Shown here one piece after another: positions 12,390 through 24,205 of a stretch of DNA of 64,000 nt; within the stretch, counting starts at the first letter, position 1; each line of letters starts with the position of its first letter. The translations under genes were made by a program, and so were the position numbers. This DNA comes from Gracilaria gracilis (lineage: Eukaryota; Rhodophyta; Florideophyceae; Gracilariales; Gracilariaceae), in the NCBI GenBank assembly GCA_030374805.1, contig JARGSG010000235.1, forward strand, positions 186,001 through 250,000. The letters run 5' to 3'. A model generated the notes under the pieces. It ran no database searches and had not been told where the DNA came from. It was given only the letters and a program-made list of their open reading frames with translations.

Positions 12390-13536
12390 CTAAGCCCCCG
12401 ACCCTTGGTTGGAGGGGCCCGGAGCGCCGTCACCAGTACCCCCATTGCTGGGATTGGATCCGCCAGTAAGGCGTGCAGCCAACGCGTCCCGCATTGCGGC
12501 GACGTCCTCGCTCGCGACAGTTGCAGAAAGCCCAACTCCTCGGAGAAACTGAGCAATCACAGCCGCCTCACCAGTTCCACCTCCAGAGGGGAGGACGGAG
12601 GGCACCTCTATCACATCTGGTTCGTCCGGAAGGGAAGCCATCACGGCACCTACCGACGAAGGTTCGGGTGCGGGTGGATTCACCGGCTCAGCCGTCGCCA
12701 TTCCCGGCGCCGCCGTGTCATTGGAGGTCGGCTCAACCACGTTGGCGGAAACAACCTCTTCGACTACGTCGTCATCATACCCCATCTCGGGTTTTTCGTC
12801 CATCATTTGGTCGTCGTCACCGCCTTAGGCGTAGTAAAAAATCGTCATCGTCGACGAAGCCAACGAGATGCCCGTAAGGGATATACCTCGAAGCCATCCG
12901 GAGAGCTGCCGCTTCAGCTGCGGTGATCTCTTGCACCTCCCAGGGATTGAAGAAGATGAAATCTCCCGCCAATGGCGTGTGTCGTCCGGGAGACCGGTCG
13001 AAACCGCCGTCCTCGTGACCGCGGCCGCTCTGAGCGAAGGGCACGCTGGCCCAATCAACTCGGTCGACTACGTCGAGGAGCCCACGAACTTCTTCGGCAT
13101 TGTTTTCACCTCCCAGAGAGACCCGCAACGAGAGTTCTCGGATGCACGCACGAAGGCGAGGCGGGACATACCACAGTCGATACTGGTCATATACTTCCCA
13201 TAGGAGATAAGCCGCGGTGCGGATTGCCCACTCGGTGAGCACCACGGACCACAGTTCGGAATACGGATCCTCGATGAGACAGAAGCCCAGATAGGAGAGG
13301 ACCGGGGGCAACTCCACGTAGCACCCGCGACACACCTCCACCGAGGACCACCAAGTGGGAATGGGAACGTAACGGCCCAGCCGGTGATTGTGCCGGATTC
13401 GATTGATCTCCGTGTTTTGATACGGGACGAGAAACCCGAAACGGGAACGCGCACGACGCTCATCGCGGATGAAGTTCTGTGACCACCGCGAACGGGACTC
13501 CCAGCGAAGATACCTGAACTCCGCCCGGATGATTGG
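12390..13536 (-). pseudogene. Antisense gene of element A, C-terminal half
   Basis: This is the C-terminal half of an unrecognised protein encoded on the strand opposite gag-pol. It begins where element B was inserted and continues the frame whose N-terminal half lies at 25062-25673. It aligns with the + strand protein of element B (14614-16239): PIIRAEFRYLR versus PILRAEFRYLR, GCYVELPP versus GCHVELPP, and YDQYRLWYVP versus YDHYRLWFVP. The last part is acidic and Pro/Gly/Ser-rich. Synonymous third positions differ within conserved blocks (TTG/CTC Leu, CCG/CCA Pro), which suggests that the protein was selected rather than the DNA. Its function is unknown and I see no catalytic motif. Confidence 0.7.
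13532..13536. repeat. Target site duplication ATTGG, left copy (element B)
   Basis: ATTGG precedes the LTR at 13537 and recurs at 25057-25061. It lies inside the antisense gene of element A. Confidence 0.9.
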
Positions 13537-14388
13537 TGTGGGGCAAAGCCGGGAACGGAAGGAAAGAACACAAACCGCGCCAGCGGCTACGCACCCAAGG
13601 TGTTCAGCCTTGCTCCCTATTGGGGCAGATCAGTGGCAGAACCCTCCAATGAGGCCGACACGTGCCGGGCGTAACTCCGGGCGGCCTCTTCCTGACTTGC
13701 AGACGGAGGTTGGGGGTGGCAATCGGGGTGCCAACAGGATGGATTCCACTGGGTGTGGCGTATCCCGTAGCAAAAGGGGCGAGATAGAAGGTAGCAAAAT
13801 GAGCCGCACTGCGGAACACAGACTCGTGAGAGCTGGGAATAATCCCGAGACAAAAAGGGGCCAACCTGTACAACAGGGCGAAGTGTAACGAAGCCGTAAG
13901 ACGGGAAAACATAAAGAGTGTATGGAAGAATGATAAATAAGAGGCCGTAACGACGGATCGGTGCTTCTCGGTGACGGAGGTGGATAACTTGTCCGGATAA
14001 GCGGCGGTATTCCCCGGGAACGGGGCGAAAGACCGTGCGCAAGTGGAACTCAAGCTAGAGCCAAGGCCTCGTTGAGGTTTACTTCCCCGTACAGTGGCGG
14101 CAAGTGCCGCCACTTATATACGGCTGACAAATATCACTAAAATATCTAAGTACCCGGCACACCGGCCAACACTACCCACGTGTACCTCCGTGGCACACTT
14201 GCAACGGCGCATCCGGTAATCGGGGGCGGGCACACACGTGTCGCGCCAATCCTACCCTTCATAGGCGGATCCCTGATCCGGGCCAAATAGGCAAATAGAC
14301 TTCATAATAGTAGGAAGTTCAGCCGAAAATAACAACGGATATATGAGTGGCATCCCCCTCAGTCCCTGCCAAGGGCAATTGCTCTACA
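13537..14388 (-). repeat. 3' LTR of element B
   Basis: On + it runs from TGTGGGGCAAAGCC to AATTGCTCTACA, matching 24206-25056. On the minus strand it is preceded by a purine tract (14389-14403). Confidence 0.92.
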
Positions 14389-14403
14389 TCTCCCCCTTCT
14401 CAG
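14389..14403 (-). other. Polypurine tract, element B
   Basis: On the minus strand the sequence directly before the 3' LTR is GAGAAGGGGGAGA, the expected primer for plus-strand DNA synthesis. Confidence 0.7.
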
Positions 14404-14613
14404 GCTGAAACTTCCGACTCGTTCGGCTTCTCACCTCCCATCATGGGCCTATATAATCCGGACTCCGGCGGTGAGCCTAACGACCATTCGGACTCCAACA
14501 ACGTGGCACTCGTACCATACTTGGCACCTTCGACTCTCATCGACACAGCGATGCCTACCAATAACAACGCCACCTCCGGTAATCCCGGCGCTCTCCCAGG
14601 TGGGACTGCGCGA

Positions 14614-16239
14614 ATGACCGCTGCCGGACCGCGGTTCCGGTCGGTACCCTTTCCTCAATCGTCGGGAGCTTCCGCTTCCGGCACGGCGTCCGTTGCGACA
14701 GCAGCGACTCCGGATCCAGCTCCCGTGTGGGATTGGTTCCATGCTAGCGTGCCGACAAATACGGGAGGATGGCCCAGTCTTGGGAGTCTCCGCGTACGCG
14801 ATCCTCACCGCCATAGCGGCCTGTTTGCACAAGCCCCGTGGTTCAATGCCGAAGCCGTTCGGAATGAAGCGTTGATCAACTCCTACGCCATTGACGGTAA
14901 CCTCCCCGGAGGGCTTCCCGTTAGCGTCGTCCGCTCATGGGACTGGCTTGCCCGTATCACGGTCCATCCAAATTGTCTCTGGTATATGAGAAGCGAGAGC
15001 CAGGCGTTCGCTCGCCGGAAGATTGCCCGCATTGGGTATGCGCGACATTTCCGGGCGCCGAACGAGCATCCGGTTCCGTCCCATTACGGGTTTGACGTGG
15101 CCTACTACCGTACGTTCGGCGAGGTTGAGTACGGAGATCGACTGGCTGTTGCCTTCGACGAGATTGACCGCTATGCGGATGTCGTCCAGCCCCACCAGGA
15201 TCTCATCCTGTGGGCTCGTCCGATTCTTCGGGCCGAGTTCCGGTACCTCCGCAAGTCGTCGCGGCGCGAGTTCTTCGAAGGCCTCCGTCCCGAGAGGAAG
15301 TGGCGATCCCGCTTCGGGGTTCTGGTGCCGTACCAATGCTCGGAGGTTGAGCGAATCGCGGCGCGTTCCCGTCAAGGGCGATACGTTCCGCTGCCATCGT
15401 TCTGGCCTGCGGTCGAGGTCCCTAGAGGGTGCCATGTGGAGCTCCCCCCATGCCTGACATACGTCGGGTCGTACTATATGAAGAATCCGCCGCGCGGCCT
15501 TTGAAGCATCCTTGCCACCGAATGGACTGTCCGTGTCGCGGCTTTCCTCCTCTGGGAGGCGTATGATCATTACCGGCTTTGGTTTGTGCCGGAGATGATT
15601 CGCCGATCCATTCGGAATTTGGACCTCACCGATGTGCTCGGATCCGTCCGCAACGCGCGGGAAGTGGTGTCCTTGGTGGAGGTCATCGACGGTGTCGAGT
15701 GGGACTCCGTGCCTGCTAGTCAGGTCTCCGAGGGTATCCTTCGGGTTACAGACCGGTCTCCCGGACGCGACGTCAACGCTGGCGACTTTGTGTACTTCGA
15801 CCCATGGGAATGGGAGATAGTCACAGCCGCCGAGGCGCGGGAGCGGCGTCAGGTCGAGCGAAGCATCCCAGAGGGCCATCCTCGTGGGTTCGTCTTCGTC
15901 GACGACGAGGAGGACGAGAGCCTTGATGAGGCAGGGAGCCCTATGGACCAGGGAGCGGACCAGCAGATCGACGTGATCGACGTAACCGGAGATGACGGCG
16001 GATCCGCTGATGCGGTAGTGCAGGGTACGCCCAACTCGGTTGGCGCGTGGCAGGCCTCCGCTTCTGCGGGCGGGGCCGGTTCGAGTACTGACCCCCAGGC
16101 GATCGTCATCCGCAGTTTCCTTCGCGGCAAGGGTGTGCCCGTGTCTGACACGGTGACCGACTTGGCGCAGCTGCAGGGCCTTGCGGCTCAGTGGTTCGCC
16201 CAAGGTCGTGGGTCCGGTTCCGGACCGTCCGGCGTGTGA
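14614..16239 (+). pseudogene. Antisense gene of element B
   Basis: This unrecognised protein of about 540 residues is encoded opposite to gag-pol, between pol and the 3' LTR. Similarity with the element A protein starts just after the ATG at 14614 (R-F-R-S-V-P). The frame is also open from an ATG at 14443 and back into the LTR. Conserved blocks are APWF, LPGGLPVSVVRSWDW, RAEFRYLR, GCHVELPP and YDHYRLWFVP. The C-terminal 130 residues are acidic and Gly/Ser-rich, ending in a short conserved helix (IVIRSFLRGKGVPVSDTV; A has a similar AQFLRGVGLSATV). One TGA at 15502-15504 stands where A has Trp. The 3' end faces pol with a 288-bp gap. A start so close to the LTR suggests that an antisense promoter in the LTR drives it. 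I do not recognise the fold. Confidence 0.72.
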
Positions 16240-16527
16240 TCGAACTCCGTAGATACCAATATCTCTTGGCCCTATCATTAAATGTTTCCGGTTGCTACCG
16301 GCTTTTAGCAAATTCTCTTCATTCCTCCCCCTCCTCAGGGGGCAGCACCCCGCGAGGGGCGCCTGTTCCTCATGTAAGGGAGGTATTCCGCTTGAAGCGG
16401 CAAATTCCTGTTCTTCGACTTCCTCTTCTTAGGCTTCTTCTTCGTCTTCTTCTTCTATTCCACTGTATAGTGGCTTGTCTGCAGAAGCGGCAAATGTTCC
16501 GCGTGAGTAGCATAGCTAATGTGGGGG
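16240..16527. other. Gap between pol and antisense gene, element B
   Basis: This spacer lies between convergent genes. It contains a pyrimidine-rich stretch near 16425-16460 and no recognisable motif. Confidence 0.3.
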
Positions 16528-19500
16528 TTAACCCACTTGGGCTTTGTCGAGCGTGTCTGGTGTCGGCGTACCGGTCCTCTGGTGGTACTGAAGTACTTTC
16601 GAGCGGGGCAGGTGCTCGATAGGTTCGTGTGTGTCCTCCGAAGGGGGGTAGCCGTACCAACGGACTTGGTATACCAGCTCTCCAGTAGAGTCTAGGCCGT
16701 GTTTGACTATACGGTCCACTACGAACTCGCGTTCGTAGACACTCCGCTCTGGTGCCTTGACCAGTGGGTCCTCGCCAGAGGCGTTCGATGGGTCCTCGTT
16801 AGCGGGGCGGACTGCTCTTCCACTGTCGTGGCGATCGCGGGTGATGGCCTTCGACTTCCGTCTAGGCGGCAATGCATCCTGTACACCAGGTCTCGGTCGT
16901 GCTCCCCAGGGAGCTCCTCGGAGGGTTACGCTCCCCAGTGAGGGGTCTGGAGCCACTTGCTTCTGCGGTTGCTGTGGGATCCCGTCTGGACGGACTGCGA
17001 GCTTCCGGTGTTCCGGCGAGATCGTCCCAATCGACGGGAAACCAACCTCCGTGTGAGGGGCTAGCGAGCGGTGTTCCGTTACGCCCGTTGACGACGGTTC
17101 GCCGCCCACGGCGGACTGTGTGGTACCAACCGTCGCAGCGCCGTGGTGAGCCGTATCAATTACGGATCTCTCGGTTTTTGATGGCTCATCACTCTCCGTG
17201 GCACGCGTGTGCCCACGGCGTGCGTTGTCATACGCATTGTCATCCTTCAAGGGAGGCGGTTCATTCAATGTGCGTGGCCCGTGTCGCGCCGTGCGCGCGT
17301 CCAACTTAATTGGCTTCTGTCCACCTAGAGTGGTGTCCACCTGTACTGATGTGGCCATGTGCTCTGCGGTTCGCGTGCCATTATCGACCAAGTCGATTGC
17401 ACCTCCCAAACTTGGGTCTGCCGTCACAGCACGGTCTTTAACAACCAATTTCTCTTCCGAATGATCGGTCTCCTCCGCTGTCGGGGCAACATCGGTCTCC
17501 TCTCCATTCCGCAGTAGCGGTGCGTCGCCGGGTGTGCTCTTGGACGTCGGGCTTTGAACGGCGCCGCTGCTGTTGCGGGTCTGCGCGTCCTCCGTGGGCG
17601 ACGGCAATGAGCCAGCGACAACTTCCACTTCGTGGCCCGCCGTGTCTGGGTGCGCATCCCGTTTGGGCGTAGTCTCTCTAAGTGAGGACTCCGCTTGCAG
17701 CGGCGACGATGAAGACCATAACTGGGCATCCCGTGACATTGGGCTCTCGGCGGGGCGCTTACTGTCACACGTCCGTGCGTTCTCCGTCCGCGACGGCAAA
17801 GCAACCCCCACTCCGTTCCTGGCGGTGTCCCGCGAGGGTGCAGTATCCGTTTGCAACGGCGTAGACTGCAAAGGAGCAGCGCAACCAGAATGAGCGTCCC
17901 CCTCCCCCTCCTTAGCTGGAGCGTCGGGGACCGGAGCGATAATCCTAGTAGTGGGCACGATGCGTGTGTGCACATACGCATCTGGCCCACTTTTTGGGGT
18001 ACGTTCCGATTCCGTAGGGAGGTCGGCCAGATCGCGCGCGGCGTGCGGTAGAATTGACAGGCCGAGCGGGGCGTCCCTGCTAATAGCCAGAGGCGCTGCC
18101 GGGGTAGTATCCGACCTGGTCGGTCCGGGATGGGCTTCTTGCACGGTGGGTTCCGGCGGTGGTGCCGGCGTAACGCGATCACGCGAGAAGCGTTCGTGTT
18201 CACCCTTGACGTCAAGGACAACCGTAGTATCGGTGACAGAGATGACCCTGTAAGGGCCGTCCGCTATCGGAGAAAGTTTATGGCGTTTCTCTTTTTCCGG
18301 ATTGTAGTATTCTTTCCGGAGAAATACATAGCCACCTTCCCTGATGTGTGGGGCATTCTTTCGCACCCGTGCGTCGAAGTTCCGCTTGTAGGCGGCTTGT
18401 GCCTTAGCGATTTGCTGCCCAACTACGGGAATGATTTGCTTCAGCCATTGCTTCCAGGCGTCCCTGTGTAGACGGGGTGAAGGGAACTTATCCAGCGTAG
18501 GTTGGGGCTCGACAGCCACCGATGGTGGGACACGCGATAAGACCAGTTCGAACGGAGAGATCTGGGTAGTGCGATGTACCTGCGTATTGTAGGCATATGT
18601 CACCGCATCGGTGTAGAGATCCCATTCCGACGGGTGGTCGGCGACAAAGGTTCGCAGCGCATTCAGCATGGTGCGATTGAAGCGCTCCACCTGGCCGTTA
18701 CTTTGCGGATGGTAGGTCGTAGTAAACCAGTTCTTAATGTCCAGTATTCGACACACGTCCTGGAAGAACTTCGCAGAGAATTGCGACCCATTATCCGATA
18801 GTAAATCAATCGGCGGTCCGTAGACAAACACCCAGTGGGTTACGAACGCTTGCGCGACCGCACTGGCGGTGATCTTCGTCAGCGGAACTGTCCGCACGAG
18901 CTTCGAAAAGCGGTCGGTTATGACGAGTAGAAACCGATCACCTCGGCGAGTCCGAATAAACTCACCGAGTATGTCAATCGCCACGAACTCAAGTGGGGCC
19001 CTTGCGGGGAAGAGTACCAACTGTTTGGAGTATTTCCGCAGTTTGACGCGGTTCTTTGCACAACCAGAGCATCCACGAGCAGTGGCGTACGCATCAAATG
19101 CCATAGCTGGCCAATAGAAGTCCTTCCTAAGGGTGTAGTACAACTTCCTTCCACCAGGGTGGGCCGACAACTTCACGTAATGCGACAAGTGCAAGACTCG
19201 AGATTGAAGCGAGTGAGGTACCACAATCTGTGGTCGGTCAGTAACCGTTCGAAACAAGAATCCTTGGTCGTTCATGACAAAAGGCAGTTGAGCTCCACCG
19301 TTCCGACGGGCGCGCACCCTACTGCAGAACGGGTCTGTATACTGTTCCCGGATCAGTTCTTCCGGTGTTATCGGCATGAATGATCCCGGTACTGGCTCCG
19401 TATCTGAAACGGCTAAGACAGCGTCATAGACGTCCCATCCCTCCAAATCTTCGTCTTCGTCGTCCTCCATAAAGAAACAGGGTACTTCCAGATCATCGAC

Positions 19501-19600
19501 TGGCTCCGCTTCGGCCGCAGTCGGTAAGCGGGAAAGTGCATCAGCCTGAGTGTTCAGGATTCCCTTCTTGTACTGCACGTCGAAGTTGAGGGCTCCGCAA
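16528..19600 (-). CDS. pol: Integrase and chromodomain part of pol, element B
   Basis: A long open frame (open from 19704, in register with pol from about 19600) begins at the end of RNase H (NFDVQYKKG, NTQADALSRL). The integrase follows: zinc site HYVKLSAHPGG with CSGCAKN, then AIDILG, SDNGSQF and GQVERF as the catalytic Asp-Asp-Glu. A linker of about 480 residues rich in Pro, Thr, Ser, Asp and Glu comes next. The C-terminus is a well-kept chromodomain (YEREFVVDRIVKHG, YQVRWYGYPPSEDTHEPIEHL). Integrase-chromodomain spacing in known chromoviruses is usually much shorter. The frame is intact here, but it is cut off from RT by a stop at 19749 and by a deletion of about 40 bp in RNase H near 19590. 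Confidence 0.9.
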
Positions 19601-22034
19601 TCGAGAGGAGCCATCGCAGAGCCGAATGGTCGGTATGAACGGTAAAATGTCCTCCCATGAGGTACGGTCGCAGCATCTGGAGAGCCCAGACTACTGCTAA
19701 GCATTCTTTCTCGGGTACCGAGTAATTCCTTTCATGAACGTTAAGGCTTCAAGACCAAAAACCAATTGGAAGTCGTTCGCCACTCTCCGTGGTCTGAAAC
19801 AGGGCACAGCCGATCTGGAAATTGCTGGCATCCGTATCGATGGCATAGGGCAATCCGAGTTTCGGCAGGGAAAGAACTGGCGGCGAAGTTACTGCATCAA
19901 TGAGCGATGAGAATGCCGTTGCCTTACGGTCATCGAATGGTTCCAGTTTCACTGGCTGTCTCTTTCGCAAGAGTTCATTCAATGGAGCTGCTATATCCGC
20001 GAAGTGCGGAATAAAACGGGGGTAGACATTGCAAAGGCCGAGGAAGGATCGGAGTTCCGTCTGAGTCCGTGGGTGTTTGGCCTCCTTGAGGGACCGCACA
20101 CGTACAGCGTCAATCGATAGCCGTCCCGGACGGAATATGTGGCCGAGATATTTCACGGTATCGGTAAAGAACTCGGACTTCTTCAACTTCAGTGTGATGC
20201 CTGCCTCTCGTAGGACTCGCATCACCTCTCGAACGTGGGTCAAGTGCTCTTCCAGGTTACTGGAGAACACAATGATGTCATCCAGGTATACCAGGCACGT
20301 TTTCCACTTAAAGCGGGCAAGCAAAATATCCACTGCTCTTTGGAAAGTGGCAGGGGCGTTCGTGAGCCCGAAGGGCATCCGGTTGAATCGGTATAGTCCT
20401 TGATGACATACAAACGCCGTTTTATCACGGTCCTCTGCCCTAACTGGGACTTGCCAATATCCCCAGTTCGCGTCGAGGGTCGTGAACACCTTTGCGCTTC
20501 CGAGCGAATCGATACATTCGTCCATCCTCGGGATGGGATACACGTCCTTGACGGTAGCCGCGTTAAGCTTGCGGTAATCGATACAAAAACGCCAAGACCC
20601 ATCGGGTTTGGGAGCGAGTACCACGGGCGAGGCCCATGGCGACTGGGCCGGTTCAATGACTCCGGCGCGGAGCATCTTCTCGACTTGAGTCTTTTCTTCT
20701 TCCCGAGCTGTCTGTCCTGCCCTGTAGGGGTGTTGCGAGATTGGTCGAGTGTTCGGCATCAAATCTATCCGATGTTCGGTGATCCCAATTTTCCCAAGGG
20801 AACCGTCCCACATGGGGGTGAACTCACGTAGCATATCCCGTAACTTCTCACGGTGAGACTCTGGGACATGGTTAAAGTCTAGAGACTCGAGCTCCTGTAC
20901 GGGGTCCTTCTTCTCAGATCCAGGTGATTCTGGCCTTCCTTCCGACAGTGTTGGCGTTGCTTCTCTCGACGAGTTCAACACTTCTTTACCCGACGAGTTC
21001 GGCTCAGCGTCTCCCGACGAAGTCTTTGGTACAGTTGTGTCAGCGCACTTCCCCTCTCCCTCCTCAGCTTCGAGAATTCCGAGAACCTCGGCGGTAGAGA
21101 CCTGTGTGGGTACAATAGCCACCGGGTGTGGTAACATGGAACCAATGACTTGGTTCTTTACCAACCTCTGTTGGGAGGAGCTGAAATTAGCAACCAATAC
21201 CCTGAAGGGCTTTTCTGGCTCAACAAGTACAATCCCATTCGCGAGGGCTAAGTTCTGCCTTTCGTAAAGGAGAGGCAATGGTTGAACTGTTTGTAAGCCG
21301 TGCTGCGCGGACGTGACCGTGACCCAGGTCTGGGATTCCGGGGGAATACAAATAGACCGAGCCACTCGGAGCTTCGTCGACGAGCGGTGCGATTCCGGCG
21401 GCTGTTGAGCCACCGGCAGTGGAACTTGCTTCTTGAAAGCCTGTCGTAAAGGTCGCCGAACAATTGGCACTGTTGTGCCGTCCTCTAGCTCGATGGTTCT
21501 TTTCCGTGGTCGATTTGCTTCGACAAAACGGTCACAGAAATCACATCCGAGTATTACCGGCGCCGCTAAACGCTTGCAAACGAGAAAGTACAGGGAAACA
21601 ACGCAACGGCCAAGCCTGACAATCAGGTCGATTACTCCCACGATTGAAAGTGGCCCATTGTTTGCATCCGCTATATCGGTCGGAGGAGCCGGCCGAATCT
21701 GAGACCATAGCTGCGGCGGAATAAGTGATTGAACCAAAAAGTTTGGACCAGCACCCGTATCAAGAACGGATAACTGCCGAATCATATAATGGTCGGATAT
21801 ACCAAGGTCGGCAAAGATTTTGTAGTTTCGTTTCGCCATGACCAAGACTCTATCCGGAGCGCGGAAATTGCGTGACCGTACCCACGGGCGACGGAGAACA
21901 CCGAGATGTTCCGAGTCCACCTCTGTCGTGGCCATCTTCCTCGTAAGGATCGTGACCGGGGAGCGAGGCTTTGCAACCTCCGGCGCAGTTGAGCTCGACT
22001 GCGTTTGCGCCGCTCCTTCAAAGGAGGCTCCCAT
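19601..22034 (-). pseudogene. pol: Protease, reverse transcriptase and RNase H of element B
   Basis: The frame starts at an ATG at 22034, five bases after the gag stop begins. The protease has VLDTGAGPNFLV. The RT has KPDGSWRFCIDYRKLN, YLDD near 20280 and FLGLCNVYPRFIP. RNase H begins with YAIDTDASNFQIG. A TGA at 19749-19751 replaces Arg in WSRSLNV (compare element A). Beyond it the RNase H catalytic HTDH segment is readable, but a deletion of about 40 bp (the SGRLMGWRL block of A) shifts the frame near 19590. Apart from these two lesions the gene is intact over 2.3 kb, which argues against sequencing error as the cause of damage elsewhere in the window. Confidence 0.9.
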
Positions 22035-22036
22035 GC

Positions 22037-24055
22037 TCAGTTTTTCTGAGCGTCGCCGCTATTTTGCGGAACCGCTGGGCTCGCAAATGCGGCTGCAGCT
22101 TCACCATGATGCGGTGAAGATTCCTGTTTTCCAGGCTGAGTATCGGCCTTCGCACGAAGGTACGATTTGTCAGGAACACGTTCCCGCTCGGCGGGCGTCA
22201 ACGACTCATAATGGAGAACAATTTTTGCCATCTCCCTGAATGGTAACATACAGTTCGGGGCAGTATGACCAGGTTTGTAGCAAACATGGCATATGAGCTG
22301 GCGAAGAGAATCCGCATTGGGCGGCCTTCGCTCCTGTCTCGGGGGGTAGGGATCCCTCCACCCGGGACGGGAGTTTCTGTATCCGCCAGAGTGCGGCACT
22401 GGCAATGCCGGAAAATGATTACCGGCGTACAGAGCAGGATCCAAATCTTCGGTTGTCGGTCCCATCGTGGATGGCAGGTCCGACGTTGCCAAAGATTGGT
22501 CAATCTGCACTAGGTGCACGTTGTCGTAGTTAGCATGGGCTGAACCTCTCGATTGATGCTGTGATAAATCCCTCTCTTCCAGATGGAATAGACGGCGTGT
22601 GCGAGACTTAATGCCGGCACGTGCCCGTGCCGCATCACCCTGAGCTTGGGCAAATTGAACCAGCTCCAAGTAGGAGATCTTGCGCTTTTTCTCCCGATAA
22701 CGGGCTACCAAAGTCCTAATCGAGGGAACCAAGCCATCCACAAACATGGTACATCGCTCGGCCGCGGAGTAGACGTTCCCACAGCGGTGAAAGGCCTTAT
22801 TCAACCGTGTAGAATAAACGGTCTCCGTCTCTTCCGGTCCTTGCTTCGTGTCGCGCAATGCGAGTATGGCCTCTTGAATTGCGTTTCCTGTAGCGTAGGA
22901 TCGCGGGAGGTACTGTACAGCCTCTGGCCAACAGGTCACTCCTCCCTCGGAGGCACGAGACGATCCGCGGACAGAGTTGTACTGGTCCTCGGCCATACCT
23001 TTTAAAAAGTAAGGCAGTGCGATGTAGGCTTGCGCCTCAGACATCCGAAGTACATCGGCTTCCCCAACATATCGGGCGAGAAAGTCCAACACTAGGATTG
23101 GATCCTGCCCAGAGAACTTATTGGGCTTCAGTGTGAGCTCCAGCCTCTTAATGTGGTCTTTCACTCGTCCAGTCCCGCGAGGGGTCCTTTCTCCACTGGA
23201 GTCTTCCAGCCGATAATATCCGTACGAAAGCAACTTCCGATACAATAAATTCGTCGGCTTCAGTTCCTTGAGTCCAAGGTGCTTTCGTCCTCTAGAACGG
23301 CTCCGGGCAACGCCTTGCGTGGCCTCGGTGGCCCGGGAACGGGTAGCACGAGAGCGTGGGGGCTCGTCCTCACTTTCCGAAGAATCGGTTGACGAATCCC
23401 TGACTTGGGTATTAGACTCAGAGGATGAAGAAGAGGACGAATCAGGTTCCAATTTAACCTTTCTCTTCTTTCCCGCATGGCGGTCCTTGGAGCGGTGCGA
23501 CTTCCGAGAACCTTCGAAAACCGGCACGCCGGGCGCCACAGCATCGTGGATGATGGTGTGCTCGACCGTTTCCAGACGGGCCGCTAAGCGGTTTAAACGA
23601 TCAGCTGCCTGCTCATGCAGGACAGCCGATTCCTTTCGGTCGTCCATGATCTGGTTGACATCAGACCGTAAGACACGGATGTCTTGCGAAACATCCCGAA
23701 CATCGGCTTCGTACAGCCGTTGCCGGAGTTTCGTAATGTCATGAATCAGAGCCACGTGAGAGTTCTGCATCACGCGCACTTGTGCCTCTAATTTACGGAG
23801 GGTATACTCGTCGGACCTCGACGACATGGCTTCAGCCGCTTGCGCGGAATTAGCCGGTCCTTGAGCTCGTGGGGCCCCATTGTTGGTACGGGGACCCCGG
23901 GAAGCCGGTGCTTGAGCGGTATCACCCGGGACGTTCAGTACATCCGTTGGTAACGGCGGGAGGGTCTGAGCCAGTCCAGATGATTCCGGTGGTCCGGCAA
24001 TTGGGCCAGGTGCAGACCCAGTCTTCGAGCGACCGTTGTTACGGCGAGATGTCAT
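22037..24055 (-). CDS. gag: gag of element B
   Basis: This is an intact gag of about 670 residues from the ATG at 24055 (MTSRRNNGRSKTG). It has a disordered Pro-rich start, a coiled coil (about residues 85-175), an acidic Ser-rich tract with basic patches, the capsid region (LELTLKPNKFSGQDPILVL, RLNKAFHRCGNVYSAAERC) and a CCHC knuckle CHVCYKPGHTAPNC. The stop is TGA in the context AAAAACTGAGCATG, so pol begins in the -1 frame two bases after the stop. Expression of pol could use slippage at the A-run or re-initiation at that ATG. In element A, gag and protease are in one frame instead. Confidence 0.9.
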   Translation of the reverse strand: MTSRRNNGRSKTGSAPGPIAGPPESSGLAQTLPPLPTDVLNVPGDTAQAPASRGPRTNNGAPRAQGPANSAQAAEAMSSRSDEYTLRKLEAQVRVMQNSHVALIHDITKLRQRLYEADVRDVSQDIRVLRSDVNQIMDDRKESAVLHEQAADRLNRLAARLETVEHTIIHDAVAPGVPVFEGSRKSHRSKDRHAGKKRKVKLEPDSSSSSSSESNTQVRDSSTDSSESEDEPPRSRATRSRATEATQGVARSRSRGRKHLGLKELKPTNLLYRKLLSYGYYRLEDSSGERTPRGTGRVKDHIKRLELTLKPNKFSGQDPILVLDFLARYVGEADVLRMSEAQAYIALPYFLKGMAEDQYNSVRGSSRASEGGVTCWPEAVQYLPRSYATGNAIQEAILALRDTKQGPEETETVYSTRLNKAFHRCGNVYSAAERCTMFVDGLVPSIRTLVARYREKKRKISYLELVQFAQAQGDAARARAGIKSRTRRLFHLEERDLSQHQSRGSAHANYDNVHLVQIDQSLATSDLPSTMGPTTEDLDPALYAGNHFPALPVPHSGGYRNSRPGWRDPYPPRQERRPPNADSLRQLICHVCYKPGHTAPNCMLPFREMAKIVLHYESLTPAERERVPDKSYLRAKADTQPGKQESSPHHGEAAAAFASPAVPQNSGDAQKN

Positions 24056-24185
24056 TGTCCGCCGAAGCAATCGGGAGTTTTAAACGAACGATTACCGCTT
24101 CCAGCAATAACGCAAAGTGGATTCTCCCCACGCAGAGGGATACAGCACCAGTTTCCACTACAACAAAAATTGGCCAGAAAGCCGT

Positions 24186-24203
24186 TTCTAAGTCGGGAGA
24201 CCA
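24186..24203 (-). other. Primer binding site, element B
   Basis: On the minus strand TGGTCTCCCGACTTAG begins two bases after the 5' LTR, identical to the site in element A. Confidence 0.75.
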
Positions 24204-24205
24204 CT

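Noticed and set aside
14935-16311. A 458-codon minus-strand frame opposite the antisense gene of B.
   Set aside because: The + strand frame is the one conserved with element A. The minus frame has no conserved counterpart and is a compositional shadow.
16528-24055. Sequencing error as the cause of the many lesions.
   Set aside because: Element B has frames of 761, 673 and over 1,000 codons open in the same window, so an error rate high enough to damage TAF1 and SNF2 every 300-500 bp is unlikely. Raw-read inspection would settle it.
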